Below are positions 49,155-57,784 of a stretch of 64,000 nt of DNA, one piece after another. The notes under the pieces are model-generated. The model ran no database searches. It had not been told where the DNA came from and saw nothing but the letters and a program-made list of their open reading frames with translations. Within the stretch, counting starts at the first letter, position 1, and the number at the start of each line of letters is the position of its first letter. The translations under genes and the position numbers were made by a program. The stretch lies in the NCBI RefSeq assembly GCF_008642315.1, contig NZ_CP029192.1, forward strand, positions 7,750,001 to 7,814,000, read 5' to 3'. This stretch comes from Streptomyces venezuelae. GTDB lineage: Bacteria; Actinomycetota; Actinomycetes; Streptomycetales; Streptomycetaceae.

Positions 49155-50117
49155 ATGGCTGAAGTTCTCGTCTACGTCGACCACGTGGACGGCGCCGTCC
49201 GCAAGCCCACCCTTGAGCTGCTGACCCTGGCCCGCCGCGTCGGCGAGCCCGTCGCCGTCGCCCTCGGCTCCGGCGCCGAGGCCACCGCCGCCACGCTCGC
49301 CGAGCACGGCGCGGTGAAGGTCCTCACCGCCGACGCCCCCGAGTTCGCCGACTACCTCGTCGTGCCGAAGGTGGACGCGCTCCAGGCCGCGTACGAGGCC
49401 GTCTCCCCGGCCGCCGTGCTCGTCCCGTCCTCCGCCGAGGGCAAGGAGATCGCGGCCCGCCTCGCGGTCCGCATCAAGTCCGGCATCATCACGGACGCCG
49501 TCGACCTCGAGGCCGGCGACGAGGGTCCGGTGGCCACGCAGTCCGCGTTCGCCGCCTCGTACACCACCAAGTCCCGTGTCTCCAACGGCACCCCGGTCAT
49601 CACGGTCAAGCCGAACTCGGCCGCCGTGGAGGCCGCCCCGGCCGCGGGCACCGTCGAGGCCCTCACGGTCTCCTTCTCCGAGAAGGCCACCGGCACCAAG
49701 GTCGTCTCGCGCACCCCGCGCGAGTCGACGGGCCGCCCCGACCTGACCGAGGCCGCGATCGTGGTCTCCGGCGGCCGCGGCGTCAACGGCGCCGAGAACT
49801 TCTCGATCATCGAGGCCCTCGCCGACTCGCTCGGCGCCGCCGTGGGCGCCTCGCGTGCCGCGGTCGACGCCGGCTGGTACCCGCACTCCAACCAGGTCGG
49901 CCAGACCGGCAAGTCGGTCTCCCCGCAGCTGTACATCGCGTCCGGCATCTCCGGCGCGATCCAGCACCGCGCCGGCATGCAGACCTCGAAGACCATCGTG
50001 GCCATCAACAAGGACGCCGAGGCCCCGATCTTCGACCTGGTCGACTACGGAGTGGTCGGCGACCTCTTCGACGTCGTTCCGGCACTCACCGAAGAGGTCA
50101 AGACCCGCAAGGGCTGA
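49155..50117 (+). CDS. etfA: Electron transfer flavoprotein alpha subunit
   Basis: A 320-residue protein. The N-terminal domain begins AEVLVYVDHVDGAVRKPTLE. The C-terminal FAD domain has AAIVVSGGRGVNGAENFSII, GASRAAVDAGWYPHSNQVGQ, TGKSVSPQLYIASGISGAIQ and TIVAINKDAEAPIFDLVDYG, the EtfA signature. It binds FAD and pairs with EtfB encoded just upstream, forming the operon etfB-etfA. The start has AGGAG 9 bp upstream. A perfect 11-bp hairpin at 50130-50176 ends the operon. Confidence 0.95.
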   Translation: MAEVLVYVDHVDGAVRKPTLELLTLARRVGEPVAVALGSGAEATAATLAEHGAVKVLTADAPEFADYLVVPKVDALQAAYEAVSPAAVLVPSSAEGKEIAARLAVRIKSGIITDAVDLEAGDEGPVATQSAFAASYTTKSRVSNGTPVITVKPNSAAVEAAPAAGTVEALTVSFSEKATGTKVVSRTPRESTGRPDLTEAAIVVSGGRGVNGAENFSIIEALADSLGAAVGASRAAVDAGWYPHSNQVGQTGKSVSPQLYIASGISGAIQHRAGMQTSKTIVAINKDAEAPIFDLVDYGVVGDLFDVVPALTEEVKTRKG

Positions 50118-50129
50118 GCTCGGTGACCC

Positions 50130-50176
50130 CGACGGGGCCCTCGCACCGCGCACCACGCGGCGCGGGGGCCCCGTCG
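50130..50176. terminator. Strong hairpin terminator between etfA and the exonuclease/phosphatase gene
   Basis: CGACGGGGCCC (50130-50140) and GGGCCCCGTCG (50166-50176) pair perfectly, with a further GC-rich loop. It lies 12 bp after the etfA stop and 2 bp before the stop of the convergent gene at 50179, so it can serve both directions. Confidence 0.85.
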
Positions 50177-50178
50177 CG

Positions 50179-51078
50179 TCACAGCGTCACGCTCGCCTGC
50201 ACCGGAAGGTGGTCGCTCGGGAACTGCCCGTCCAGCGAGAACGTGTTGATCGCCGCCTCGTGGACCCGCACTCCCGGGGTCGTGAGGATCCAGTCGATGC
50301 GGTCGCCGTCGGGGGTGAGGGGCTTGTAGCCGTGGAAGGTGGCGTACGCCTTGCTGCGGTGGTCCGCCGCGTCCCAGCTGTCGACGAGGCCGGCGCCGAG
50401 CAGCGTGTCGTACACCGGGTTCTTGTGCGCGGCCACATTGAAGTCGCCCGTCACGAGCAGCGGCAGGGACCGGTCGAGGCGGCCGAGGCGCTCGACGATC
50501 AGTTGGGCGGCACGCGCGCGTGCGAACTGGGACGCGTTGTCGAGGTGCGTATTGAGCACGTACAGCTCGTCGTCGGTGCGCAGGTCGTGGAAGCGGACCC
50601 AGGTGACCATCCGGATGGAGCCGCCGCCCCAGGTGTTGGAGCCGATCACCTCCGGGGTGTCCGAGAGCCAGTAGTGGTCGTACTCGAGCGGGGCGAGCCT
50701 GCGGGTGTCGTAGAAGACGGTCATGAACTCGTCGCGGCTGCCTCCCGCGCGGCCGGTGCCGATCCAGTCGTAGTGCGCTCCGAGGTCGGCCGCGATGTCC
50801 CGGACCTGCTGGTAGAGGCCTTCCTGGGTGCCGACGATGTGCGGCCTGGTGCGGCGCAGGAGCTCGCGGGTGACCGGGCGGCGGTCGGCCCAGGTGTTCG
50901 GCGGCGTGGCGCTCGCGTAGCGCAGGTTGAACGACATGACCTCCAGGCGGCGTCCCGGGCGCTGCAGGGCGTGCGCGGGCGCGGCGGCCAGTGCGGTCGT
51001 GAGCAGGGGGAGCGCGGCGGCTGCGGCGAACGCCGTCCGCAGGCCGGAACGGCGCGTGACGCGGGGATCGGTCGGCAC
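50179..51078 (-). CDS. Secreted endonuclease/exonuclease/phosphatase family protein
   Basis: A 299-residue exported protein. The GTG at 51078 follows GAAGGAG at the ideal distance. Residues 1-37 contain two Arg-rich stretches and a hydrophobic core (FAAAAALPLLTTALAAAPAHA), a signal peptide. The EEP domain reads LEVMSFNLRYASA, HIVGTQEGLYQQVRDIA, ELYVLNTHLDNASQFARAR, LLVTGDFNVAAHKN, GDRIDWILTTPGVRV and PSDHLPVQASVTL, with all catalytic Asn, Glu, Asp and His in place. It may act outside the cell as a nuclease or phosphodiesterase. It stands alone. Confidence 0.9.
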   Translation of the reverse strand: MPTDPRVTRRSGLRTAFAAAAALPLLTTALAAAPAHALQRPGRRLEVMSFNLRYASATPPNTWADRRPVTRELLRRTRPHIVGTQEGLYQQVRDIAADLGAHYDWIGTGRAGGSRDEFMTVFYDTRRLAPLEYDHYWLSDTPEVIGSNTWGGGSIRMVTWVRFHDLRTDDELYVLNTHLDNASQFARARAAQLIVERLGRLDRSLPLLVTGDFNVAAHKNPVYDTLLGAGLVDSWDAADHRSKAYATFHGYKPLTPDGDRIDWILTTPGVRVHEAAINTFSLDGQFPSDHLPVQASVTL

Positions 51079-51268
51079 TCGGTCTCCTTCGGTTCGGGGC
51101 GCGCGGTCAGGATGGGGTGCGCGCGTACTGCTGCGTAAGCAGGATCTGAGACAGCGGCAGAAGAATCCGGGACCGGCGTGAACTCCTGTGGTCGGCGACG
51201 GGTCCACGACGCGAGAGGGTGTTGACCAGCACGAAGGTCACGGATAACTTCGCTATACGGATTGTTGA

Positions 51269-51283
51269 TTCCGTGAAGCGGAA
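51269..51283. promoter_or_regulatory. Small dyad upstream of the HpcH/HpaI-type gene
   Basis: TTCCG (51269-51273), TGAAG, CGGAA (51279-51283) form a perfect short inverted repeat, 40 bp before the ATG at 51323. IclR-type regulators often bind such sites. The regulator is not known. Confidence 0.35.
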
Positions 51284-51322
51284 AATGTCGGGCGCGACAC
51301 CGAGCGTGTGGAGGATGCAGGA

Positions 51323-52615
51323 ATGGGTCAGCAAGAGAAGGTGGCGACGAGCCTCGCCGGCGCGGTCAGCGACGGCATCAGCGCTTCCCTCGCCCCGGTG
51401 GACGCGGAGCTCGAGCGCCGCTACCCCGGAGACCCAGGCACCCGCCAGCCCGTCCACACCGTGTACGTCCCCGGCGAGCAGTTCGACGCCGACTCGATCC
51501 GCACCTGGGGCGACAAGGCTCTGGCGATGCTCGACGAGCACGCGCCGGACGCCGCCTCCTTCGCCGCCGTCCTCGGCCTGAACGACGACCTCGCCGATGC
51601 CGTCTACACGCGCGTGCGCACCAAGCTGGAGCGCGAGCCCATTGAAGACCTGCGCATCGACTTCGAGGACGGCTACAAGGGCGCCGACGAGGACCAGGAC
51701 GCCGCCCGCGCGGCCCGCCTCGTCGCCGCGGCCTACAAGAACGGCACCGCGGCCCCCTACATGGGCATCCGCATGAAGTGCATGGAAGAGGCGGTGCGCG
51801 CCCGCGGCATCCGCACCCTCGACATCTTCCTGTCCGGCCTCATGGAGGCCGGCGGCCTTCCCGACGGCCTCGTCCTGACCCTGCCCAAGGTGACGTACCC
51901 CGAGCAGGTCACCGCGATGGTGCGCCTCCTGGAGGAGTTCGAGAAGGCCCGCGGCATCGAGCACGGCCGCATCGGCTTCGAGATCCAGATCGAGACCAGC
52001 CAGTCCATCCTCGCCACCGACGGCACCGCCGCCGTGGCCCGCATGATCCAGGCCGCCGAGGGCCGCGCCACCGGCCTGCACTACGGCACCTTCGACTACA
52101 GCGCCTGCCTCCACGTGAGCGCCGCCTACCAGGCCAGCGACCACCCGGCCGCCGACCACGCCAAGGCCGTCATGCAGGTCGCCGCCGCGGGCACCGGAGT
52201 ACGTGTCTCCGACGGCTCCACCAACGTCCTGCCCGTCGGCTCCACCGCGAAGGTCCACGACGCCTGGCGCCTCCACTACGGCCTCACCCGGCGCGCCCTG
52301 GCCCGCGCCTACTACCAGGGCTGGGACATGCACCCCGGCCACATCCCGACGCGCTACGCCGCCGTGTTCGCGTTCTACCGCGAGGGCTTCGAGGCCGCCG
52401 CCGCCCGCCTCGCCGCCTACGCGGGCCACCACGAGGGCGGCGACGTCGCCGACGAGCCCGCCACCGCCAAGGCCCTCGCCGGCTACCTGCTGCGCGGCCT
52501 GGACTGCGGCGCCCTCGACGCCGGCGAGGTCACCCGCCTCACCGGCCTCACCCTGGCCCGCCTCCAGGGCTTCGCGGGCCCCCGCCGCGGCGACCTGACG
52601 AAGTCCGGCAAGTAG
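51323..52615 (+). CDS. HpcH/HpaI aldolase / citrate lyase-superfamily protein
   Basis: A 430-residue TIM-barrel protein. LRIDFEDGYKGADEDQDAAR has the acidic metal-binding pair, then YMGIRMKCMEEAVRARGIRT, LTLPKVTYPEQVTAMVRLL, RIGFEIQIETSQSILATDG and the motif GLHYGTFDYSACLHVSAAYQ. The pattern resembles citrate lyase beta/malyl-CoA lyase and malate synthase-like enzymes, so it probably makes or breaks a C-C bond next to a carboxylate. The substrate is unknown. The ATG at 51323 follows GGAGG by 8 bp; a GTG five codons upstream overlaps that site. The gene is monocistronic in layout. Confidence 0.85.
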   Translation: MGQQEKVATSLAGAVSDGISASLAPVDAELERRYPGDPGTRQPVHTVYVPGEQFDADSIRTWGDKALAMLDEHAPDAASFAAVLGLNDDLADAVYTRVRTKLEREPIEDLRIDFEDGYKGADEDQDAARAARLVAAAYKNGTAAPYMGIRMKCMEEAVRARGIRTLDIFLSGLMEAGGLPDGLVLTLPKVTYPEQVTAMVRLLEEFEKARGIEHGRIGFEIQIETSQSILATDGTAAVARMIQAAEGRATGLHYGTFDYSACLHVSAAYQASDHPAADHAKAVMQVAAAGTGVRVSDGSTNVLPVGSTAKVHDAWRLHYGLTRRALARAYYQGWDMHPGHIPTRYAAVFAFYREGFEAAAARLAAYAGHHEGGDVADEPATAKALAGYLLRGLDCGALDAGEVTRLTGLTLARLQGFAGPRRGDLTKSGK

Positions 52616-52664
52616 CACCGTGCCAGGTCGGTAACAGCAGCCACTGACCGTCACTGCTGCCCCG

Positions 52665-52691
52665 TAGTCTGTACGCCACGGAAAGTGGCGT
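52665..52691 (+). promoter_or_regulatory. -10 element and 7-bp hairpin before the Ser/Thr kinase gene
   Basis: TAGTCT (52665-52670) is a plausible -10. Directly after it ACGCCAC (52673-52679) and GTGGCGT (52685-52691) form a perfect inverted repeat with a 5-nt loop, 18 bp before the GTG at 52710. It could be an operator or a 5' mRNA hairpin. Confidence 0.4.
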
Positions 52692-52709
52692 GACAGGAAC
52701 GGGGCAGCG

Positions 52710-54452
52710 GTGTTTTCGGGGGATCAGGATCAGACGGGCGAGGCGGGCAGACTCCTCGCCGGGCGCTACCGCGTCGTGGCACAGCTCGGCCGCGGTGGCA
52801 TGGGCGTCGTGTGGCGCGCCGTCGACGAGGTGCTGCACCGCGAAGTAGCGGTCAAGGAACTGCGTACGTACACGGACGCGGCGGGCCCCGAACTGGCCGA
52901 TCTACGCCTGCGCATGCAGCGCGAGGCCCGCGCGGCCGCCCGCGTGCGTCACCCCGGAGTCGTCGCCGTGCACGACGTGACGGAGGTCGACGGACGGCCC
53001 CTCATCGTCATGGAGCTCGTCGACGGCCCCTCCCTCGACGACGTGCTGCGCGACCGCGGCGCCCTGGACCCCCGCGAGGCCGCCGACATCGGCGCCAAGG
53101 TCATGGACGCCCTGGCCGCCGCCCACCGCGTCGGCGTCCTGCACCGCGACGTGAAGCCCGGCAACATCCTCCTGGAGACCGGCGGACGCGTCGTCCTCAC
53201 CGACTTCGGCATCGCCACGATGGAGGACCCGAACGACGGCTCGGCCACGCACCTCACCCGCAGCGGCGAACTGGTCGGCTCGCTGGACTACCTGGCGCCC
53301 GAGCGCGCCCAGGGCCACGACCCGGGTCCCGCATCCGACGTCTGGGCCCTCGGCGCCACGCTGTACGCCGCCGTGGAGGGCTCATCGCCCTTCCGTCGTA
53401 CGTCGACATGGTCCACGCTCACCGCGATCGTCGTAGACCCGCTGCCCGAGCCGCGGCGTTCGGGGCCACTCACTCCCGTACTGCGGCAGCTGATGGACAA
53501 GGACCCGCAGGCACGCCCCGACGCGGACGCGGCACGGCTGCTGCTCGCCGGTGTGGCGGCCGCGGAGCCCGGGAGCGCGGGGCCGCCCGCCCAGGCGCCC
53601 CACGGGACGACGGAGCGCAGTATTCCGAGCGCACCGCCGCCGGGCTTCGGCCCACCGCCCGCGGTGACGCAGCCGCCCCTGGCACCCGCCCCTCCGGTGG
53701 GACACCAGGGCCCCGCGTCGCCCGGTCGTGCGGAGACCCGCGCCGAGATGCGCTCCACGCAGCGCCGCCCGCGCCGCGGACGCGCGCTGCTGGCCGCCGC
53801 TGCCGTCGCCGTCGTCCTCGCGGCGACCGGAGCCACCGTGGCCGTCCTCAACGGCAAGGAGGACAAAGGCGGCCAGGCCCGTGAGGACGCGTCCCCGGCA
53901 GGCGCGGGAGCGAACGACGACGACGGCAGCCGCGGCCCCCTCGGCGGCGAGTCGGAGCGGCCCAAGCCGTCGGGGCTGGGCGACGAGAAGCCCCGCGAGC
54001 CGCGCACGAAGCCGTCCGGTGACGCGAAGGACGGCGGAAAGAGGGACGGGAACGGGAAGGGCGACAAGGACTCGTCCGACCGGGACGCCGGCAAGAGCAA
54101 GGACGGCGGCAAGACCCCGTCCCGCCCCGATGCCACCACCAAGCCGACCCAGGACGGCTCCGCGCCGGACCCGGTCTGCCACCCGGCGGGCGGCGGCAAG
54201 TACAACTGCGACGTGTGGCGCACCGCGAACTCGTACACCGCGGGCGGCGCCCGCGTCGGCACGCTGAACGCGGGCACCAACTACTTCTACTGCCAGCAGA
54301 ATCTGGGCCGCCGTGAGACGTCCGGCCAGTGGACGAACGTCTGGTGGGCCAAGACGGACGACGACAGCGGCAACACCAACGTCTTCGTCAGCGACGTCTA
54401 CTTGAAGGGCGGCGACAACGACAAGCCGCTGCCCGGACTGCCGGTCTGCTGA
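52710..54452 (+). CDS. Receptor-type Ser/Thr protein kinase (PknB-like) with extracellular cysteine domain
   Basis: A 580-residue membrane kinase. Residues about 18-280 are the kinase domain: QLGRGGMGVVWRA (Gly loop), REVAVKELR (Lys), VLHRDVKPGNILL (catalytic loop), LTDFGIATMED (DFG) and VGSLDYLAPERAQG. A proline-rich juxtamembrane region follows, then one TM helix near 355-381. The outside part is a charged, disordered linker and about 80 residues with four cysteines (VCHPAGGGKYNCDVW, NYFYCQQNL), resembling an SH3-like wall-binding module. There are no PASTA repeats. It overlaps the next gene by one base (TGATG). Confidence 0.92.
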   Translation: MFSGDQDQTGEAGRLLAGRYRVVAQLGRGGMGVVWRAVDEVLHREVAVKELRTYTDAAGPELADLRLRMQREARAAARVRHPGVVAVHDVTEVDGRPLIVMELVDGPSLDDVLRDRGALDPREAADIGAKVMDALAAAHRVGVLHRDVKPGNILLETGGRVVLTDFGIATMEDPNDGSATHLTRSGELVGSLDYLAPERAQGHDPGPASDVWALGATLYAAVEGSSPFRRTSTWSTLTAIVVDPLPEPRRSGPLTPVLRQLMDKDPQARPDADAARLLLAGVAAAEPGSAGPPAQAPHGTTERSIPSAPPPGFGPPPAVTQPPLAPAPPVGHQGPASPGRAETRAEMRSTQRRPRRGRALLAAAAVAVVLAATGATVAVLNGKEDKGGQAREDASPAGAGANDDDGSRGPLGGESERPKPSGLGDEKPREPRTKPSGDAKDGGKRDGNGKGDKDSSDRDAGKSKDGGKTPSRPDATTKPTQDGSAPDPVCHPAGGGKYNCDVWRTANSYTAGGARVGTLNAGTNYFYCQQNLGRRETSGQWTNVWWAKTDDDSGNTNVFVSDVYLKGGDNDKPLPGLPVC

Positions 54453-54901
54453 TGAGCGAGACACTGTACGCCCGCGTCCAGGCCGCCATGGCGGGCACGT
54501 CATACCGTCTGCAGCGGACCGGGCGTGGCTTCGACATGACGGTGAACGTCCCCCAGGTGGGCCGACACACCACACAGGTGCACACGTACCGCGTAGAGCT
54601 GCACCCGCGCGAGAAGACCTTCACCATGACGGACATCGTCCGCACGCGGGGCGAGTTCGGCAGCCGCACGGTGGAGCGCGGCCGCGCCACCTACCGGACC
54701 TGGGGCCGCTCCCTGGACGGCGGTGAGCGGACCTCGTTCTCCTCCGCCGACGGTCACCGGCTGATACGGGAAGCGGCGCGGGAACTGGGCTGGCAGGAGC
54801 TCCGCCCCACGTCGGCGAAGGTGGCCCTCGTCTTCGGAGTCATCGGCGGCCTGCTGGCCCTCGGCACGCTGGTCGCTCTTGCCGTGGTGTTCTGGCCCTG
54901 A
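54452..54901 (+). CDS. Small C-tail-anchored membrane protein coupled to the Ser/Thr kinase
   Basis: A 149-residue protein. The N-terminal 115 residues are a soluble beta-rich domain (YRLQRTGRGFDMTVNVP, TTQVHTYRVELHPREKTFTM). The C-terminal about 27 residues form a TM helix (VFGVIGGLLALGTLVALAV). The ATG overlaps the kinase stop by one base, so both are made together. It may be the kinase's substrate or regulator, as suggested by coupling only. I do not recognise the family. Confidence 0.75.
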   Translation: MSETLYARVQAAMAGTSYRLQRTGRGFDMTVNVPQVGRHTTQVHTYRVELHPREKTFTMTDIVRTRGEFGSRTVERGRATYRTWGRSLDGGERTSFSSADGHRLIREAARELGWQELRPTSAKVALVFGVIGGLLALGTLVALAVVFWP

Positions 54902-54915
54902 CCGGAGCCGGTGTG

Positions 54916-55434
54916 TCAGTCCGTGTTGCCGAGGGCGGTGCGGGCCGCGAGGCGGAAGTCCTTGACGGCCTGGTAGAGAGCGCGCTCCCGCTCGGCGGCC
55001 AGCCCGGCGTCTTCGGCTCTGCGGCCGTCGTCACCCGCACGCGCGTTCTCCGCCATCCGTCGCACGACGAGCGAGAGGTCGCCGGAGGCGCGGGTGACGC
55101 GTTCGGCGACCTCCACGACGGGAGCCGGACCTTCGAGGACGACCACTTCGACCGCGCGGTGCACTTCGCGGGCCAGGGTGATGAAGCGGCGTATCTTCTC
55201 GTCGACGTCCGGCAGCTCGGGGACGTCCGGACGCAGGGCGTCGAGGACGGCGTCCATGGCGATGTCGCGGTCGTGGAGAGCGCTCAGGTAGGCGGCGTAG
55301 GCGTCGCGGCGGTGCTGACGGCGCCATTGGTCGTGTTGTGACCGCGCCTGCGCCCGCCCGTTCACGAGCGCGGCTCCCAGAGTGGCGAGAGAGCCCACGG
55401 CGGCACCGAGCAGAGCGGCGAGTCCTGCGTCCAT
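54916..55434 (-). CDS. Membrane-anchored coiled-coil protein, hypothetical
   Basis: A 172-residue protein. Residues 3-24 are a TM helix (GLAALLGAAVGSLATLGAAL). The rest is highly charged and helical, rich in Arg, Glu and Ala, probably a coiled coil facing the cytoplasm (RSQHDQWRRQHRRDAYAAYL, RRFITLAREVHRAVEVVVL). Similar short N-anchored proteins are common in Streptomyces and have no known function. The start at 55434 is the first ATG before the TM helix; a GGGG purine run lies 5 bp upstream. It is convergent with the kinase partner. Confidence 0.7.
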   Translation of the reverse strand: MDAGLAALLGAAVGSLATLGAALVNGRAQARSQHDQWRRQHRRDAYAAYLSALHDRDIAMDAVLDALRPDVPELPDVDEKIRRFITLAREVHRAVEVVVLEGPAPVVEVAERVTRASGDLSLVVRRMAENARAGDDGRRAEDAGLAAERERALYQAVKDFRLAARTALGNTD

Positions 55435-55519
55435 GGCCCCAGTCTGGTGGCCCTGCCGCCCGCCCGTGCTCACGGGGTGGGCGGACGTTCCTTCCGTGCG
55501 CACGGGGGTGGGCGGACAC

Positions 55520-56560
55520 TCACTCCGCGGGCGGCAGTTCACCCGACCCACGCGTGATGAGCCGCGTCGGCAGCTCGACCCGCTCCGGGGCCTCCGAAGC
55601 GCCGTCGAGCTGCCGGAACAGCCGCTCCGCCGCCGTCCTGCCCAGCTGCGCCGCGTCCTGCGCCACGACGGTCACGCCGGGGTCCAGCAGATCCGCGAGC
55701 TCGATGTCGTCGAAGCCGACGAGGGCCACGGGGCGATCCAGCGAGGCCAGGACACGTACGACCGTCACCGTCACACGGTTGTTGCCCGCGAACACCGCCG
55801 TGACCGGTTCCGGCCCGCTCAGCATCGTCTCGGCCGCCAGACGCACCCGCTCCGGATCGGTGACGCCGAGCGACACCCACGCCTCGTCGACGGGAATGTC
55901 CGCGTCCTCCATCGCCGCGCGGTAGCCGCGCAGGCGCTCTATGGCGGTGTGAATGCGCGGCTGGTCGCCGATGAAGCCGATACGGCGGTGACCGTGGGCG
56001 ATGAGGTGCGCGACGCCGTCCCGCGCACCGCCGAAGCTGTCGGAAAGCACCACGTCGGCGTCGATCTTCCCGGCGGGCCGGTCGACGAAGACCGTGGCGA
56101 CACCGGCGGCGATCTCCGGCTCCAGATACCGGTGGTCGTCCCCGGCCGGAATCACCACGAGCCCGTCCACGCGTCGCGCGCACAGCGCGAGCACCAACTC
56201 CTGCTCGCGGTCCGGGTCCTCCGCGCTCGACCCGTTGATGAGCAGCGCGCCGTGCGCCCGCGCGACCTCCTCGACGGCACGGCTCAGCGGACCGTAGAAC
56301 GGGTCGGCCAGATCCTCCAGTACGAGGCCGATGCTGGCGGTACGCCCCTTGCGCAGCACGCGTGCGCTGTCGTTACGACGGAAGCCCAGGGCATCGATCG
56401 CCTCCTGCACCCGGCGCTCGGTGTCCGGGGTGACGCCGGGCTCGCCGTTCACGACGCGTGAGACGGTCTTCAGGCCGACCCCCGCGCGCGCGGCGACGTC
56501 CTTCATGGTCGGCCGGTTGCCGTAACGGTTCTCGGGTCGTCGGGCGGCGGTCTCGGCCAC
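55520..56560 (-). CDS. LacI-family transcriptional regulator
   Basis: A 346-residue repressor. The LacI helix-turn-helix and hinge read PTMKDVAARAGVGLKTVSRV, VNGEPGVTPDTERRVQEAI, LGFRRNDSARVLRKGRTASI. The periplasmic-binding-type core follows: IGLVLEDLADPFYGPL, VDGLVVIPAGDD, TVFVDRPAG, IGFIGDQPRIHTAIERLRGY, AVFAGNNRVTVTVVRVL and ALVGFDDIELADLLDPGVT. The GTG start at 56560 gives the VAETAARRPENRYGN leader. A 12-bp palindromic operator lies between it and the divergent ROK kinase gene, so it should repress that gene and itself. Confidence 0.93.
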   Translation of the reverse strand: MAETAARRPENRYGNRPTMKDVAARAGVGLKTVSRVVNGEPGVTPDTERRVQEAIDALGFRRNDSARVLRKGRTASIGLVLEDLADPFYGPLSRAVEEVARAHGALLINGSSAEDPDREQELVLALCARRVDGLVVIPAGDDHRYLEPEIAAGVATVFVDRPAGKIDADVVLSDSFGGARDGVAHLIAHGHRRIGFIGDQPRIHTAIERLRGYRAAMEDADIPVDEAWVSLGVTDPERVRLAAETMLSGPEPVTAVFAGNNRVTVTVVRVLASLDRPVALVGFDDIELADLLDPGVTVVAQDAAQLGRTAAERLFRQLDGASEAPERVELPTRLITRGSGELPPAE

Positions 56561-56671
56561 GGTGCGCTGTCCTGTCCTGTCGTCCACGAAGTCGTCCACG
56601 AGCTCCTCGCGCGGCCTCCACGGCCGTTCGTGAGGCCCCGCAAGAGCATGTGGCGTCGAGCATAGGGCCTG

Positions 56672-56683
56672 GACAACGTTGTC
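56672..56683. promoter_or_regulatory. LacI-type palindromic operator
   Basis: GACAACGTTGTC at 56672-56683 is a perfect 12-bp palindrome with the central CG typical of LacI-family operators. It lies between the divergent LacI and ROK kinase genes, 67 bp before the ROK start. Confidence 0.8.
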
Positions 56684-56749
56684 AGATGCAAGGGAGACTG
56701 ACCTTCGCACTCTCTCCGGCCTGCCGATACACCAGGAGACCCGACACAG

Positions 56750-57721
56750 ATGCACATGGACCTCGTCGCCGCACTCGACATCGGCGGCACCAAGATCGCC
56801 GGAGCCCTGGTGGACGGGCGCGGCCGTATCCTCCTGCGCGCGCAGCGGCCCATGCCCGCGCGCGAGGACGGCGACACGGTGATGCGGGCGGTCGAGGAGG
56901 TCCTCGGCGAGCTGGCCTCCAGTGACCTGTGGGGGCGCGCGACAGCCGTGGGCATCGGCAGCGCGGGCCCGGTGGACGCCTCCGCGGGCACGGTCAGCCC
57001 GGTCAACGTGCCCGGCTGGCGCGACTATCCGCTGGTCGACGGTGTCCGCGCGGCGACCGGCGGACTCCCCGTCGTCCTGGTCGGCGACGGCGTGGCGATG
57101 ACCGCCGCCGAACACTGGCAGGGTGCGGCACGCGGCCACGACAACGCGCTGTGCATGGTCGTGTCGACGGGCGTCGGCGGCGGCCTCGTCCTCGGCGGCA
57201 AGCTGCACGCGGGCCCGACCGGCAACGCGGGACACATCGGCCACATCAGCGTGGACCTCGACGGCGACGCGTGCCCGTGCGGGGCGCGGGGCTGTGTCGA
57301 GCGGATAGCCAGTGGCCCGAACATCGCGCGTCGCGCCATCGAAGGCGGCTGGCTCCCCGGCGCCGACGGCGACACGTCGGCGGCCGCGGTGGCGACCGCC
57401 GCCCGTGCCGGGGACCCCGTCGCGCTCGCCTCCTTCGAACGGGCGGCGCAGGCGCTGGCCGCGGGGATCGCCGCCACGGCCACGCTCGTCGAGATCGACA
57501 TCGCGGTGATCGGCGGGGGCGTGGGGAAGGCGGGCGACGTACTCTTCACCCCACTGCGCCGCGCCCTGCGGGACTACGCCACGCTGTCCTTCGTACGCCA
57601 ACTGACCGTGACGCCCGCGGTGATGGGCACGGACGCGGGCCTGGTGGGCGCCGCCGCGGCCGCCCTCGACCTGGAGCCGAGCGCGGCGGCACGCCTGGCG
57701 GCTCCCGCCGCCGGGCGCTAG
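56750..57721 (+). CDS. ROK-family sugar kinase
   Basis: A 323-residue cytoplasmic kinase. LVAALDIGGTKIAGALVD is the ATP-binding start. GIGSAGPVDASAGTVSPVNV, VVLVGDGVAMTAAEHW with the catalytic Asp, STGVGGGLVLGGKLHAG, and the zinc block GHISVDLDGDACPCGARGC (H...C.C....C) define ROK proteins. It phosphorylates glucose or another hexose. The zinc ligands are complete, so it is an enzyme and not a regulator; no N-terminal HTH is present. Its promoter carries the LacI operator. It is convergent with an alpha-galactosidase gene whose product could supply the sugar. Confidence 0.93.
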   Translation: MHMDLVAALDIGGTKIAGALVDGRGRILLRAQRPMPAREDGDTVMRAVEEVLGELASSDLWGRATAVGIGSAGPVDASAGTVSPVNVPGWRDYPLVDGVRAATGGLPVVLVGDGVAMTAAEHWQGAARGHDNALCMVVSTGVGGGLVLGGKLHAGPTGNAGHIGHISVDLDGDACPCGARGCVERIASGPNIARRAIEGGWLPGADGDTSAAAVATAARAGDPVALASFERAAQALAAGIAATATLVEIDIAVIGGGVGKAGDVLFTPLRRALRDYATLSFVRQLTVTPAVMGTDAGLVGAAAAALDLEPSAAARLAAPAAGR

Positions 57722-57730
57722 GGCCTGTGT

Positions 57731-57779
57731 CGGAAGTCCCGTCGTCCGCCCGGACGCCGCGGGGCAGGCGGGACTTCCG
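57731..57779. terminator. Hairpin terminator between ROK kinase and alpha-galactosidase
   Basis: CGGAAGTCCCG (57731-57741) and CGGGACTTCCG (57769-57779) are perfect reverse complements around a GC-rich loop. It lies 9 bp after the ROK stop and 5 bp before the stop of the convergent gene, so it can serve both. Confidence 0.85.
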
Positions 57780-57784
57780 GCGCC

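Noticed and set aside
51244..51259. Resemblance of ATAACTTCGCTATACG to a loxP half-site
   Set aside because: Only one partial arm, no inverted partner and no recombinase; treated as chance.
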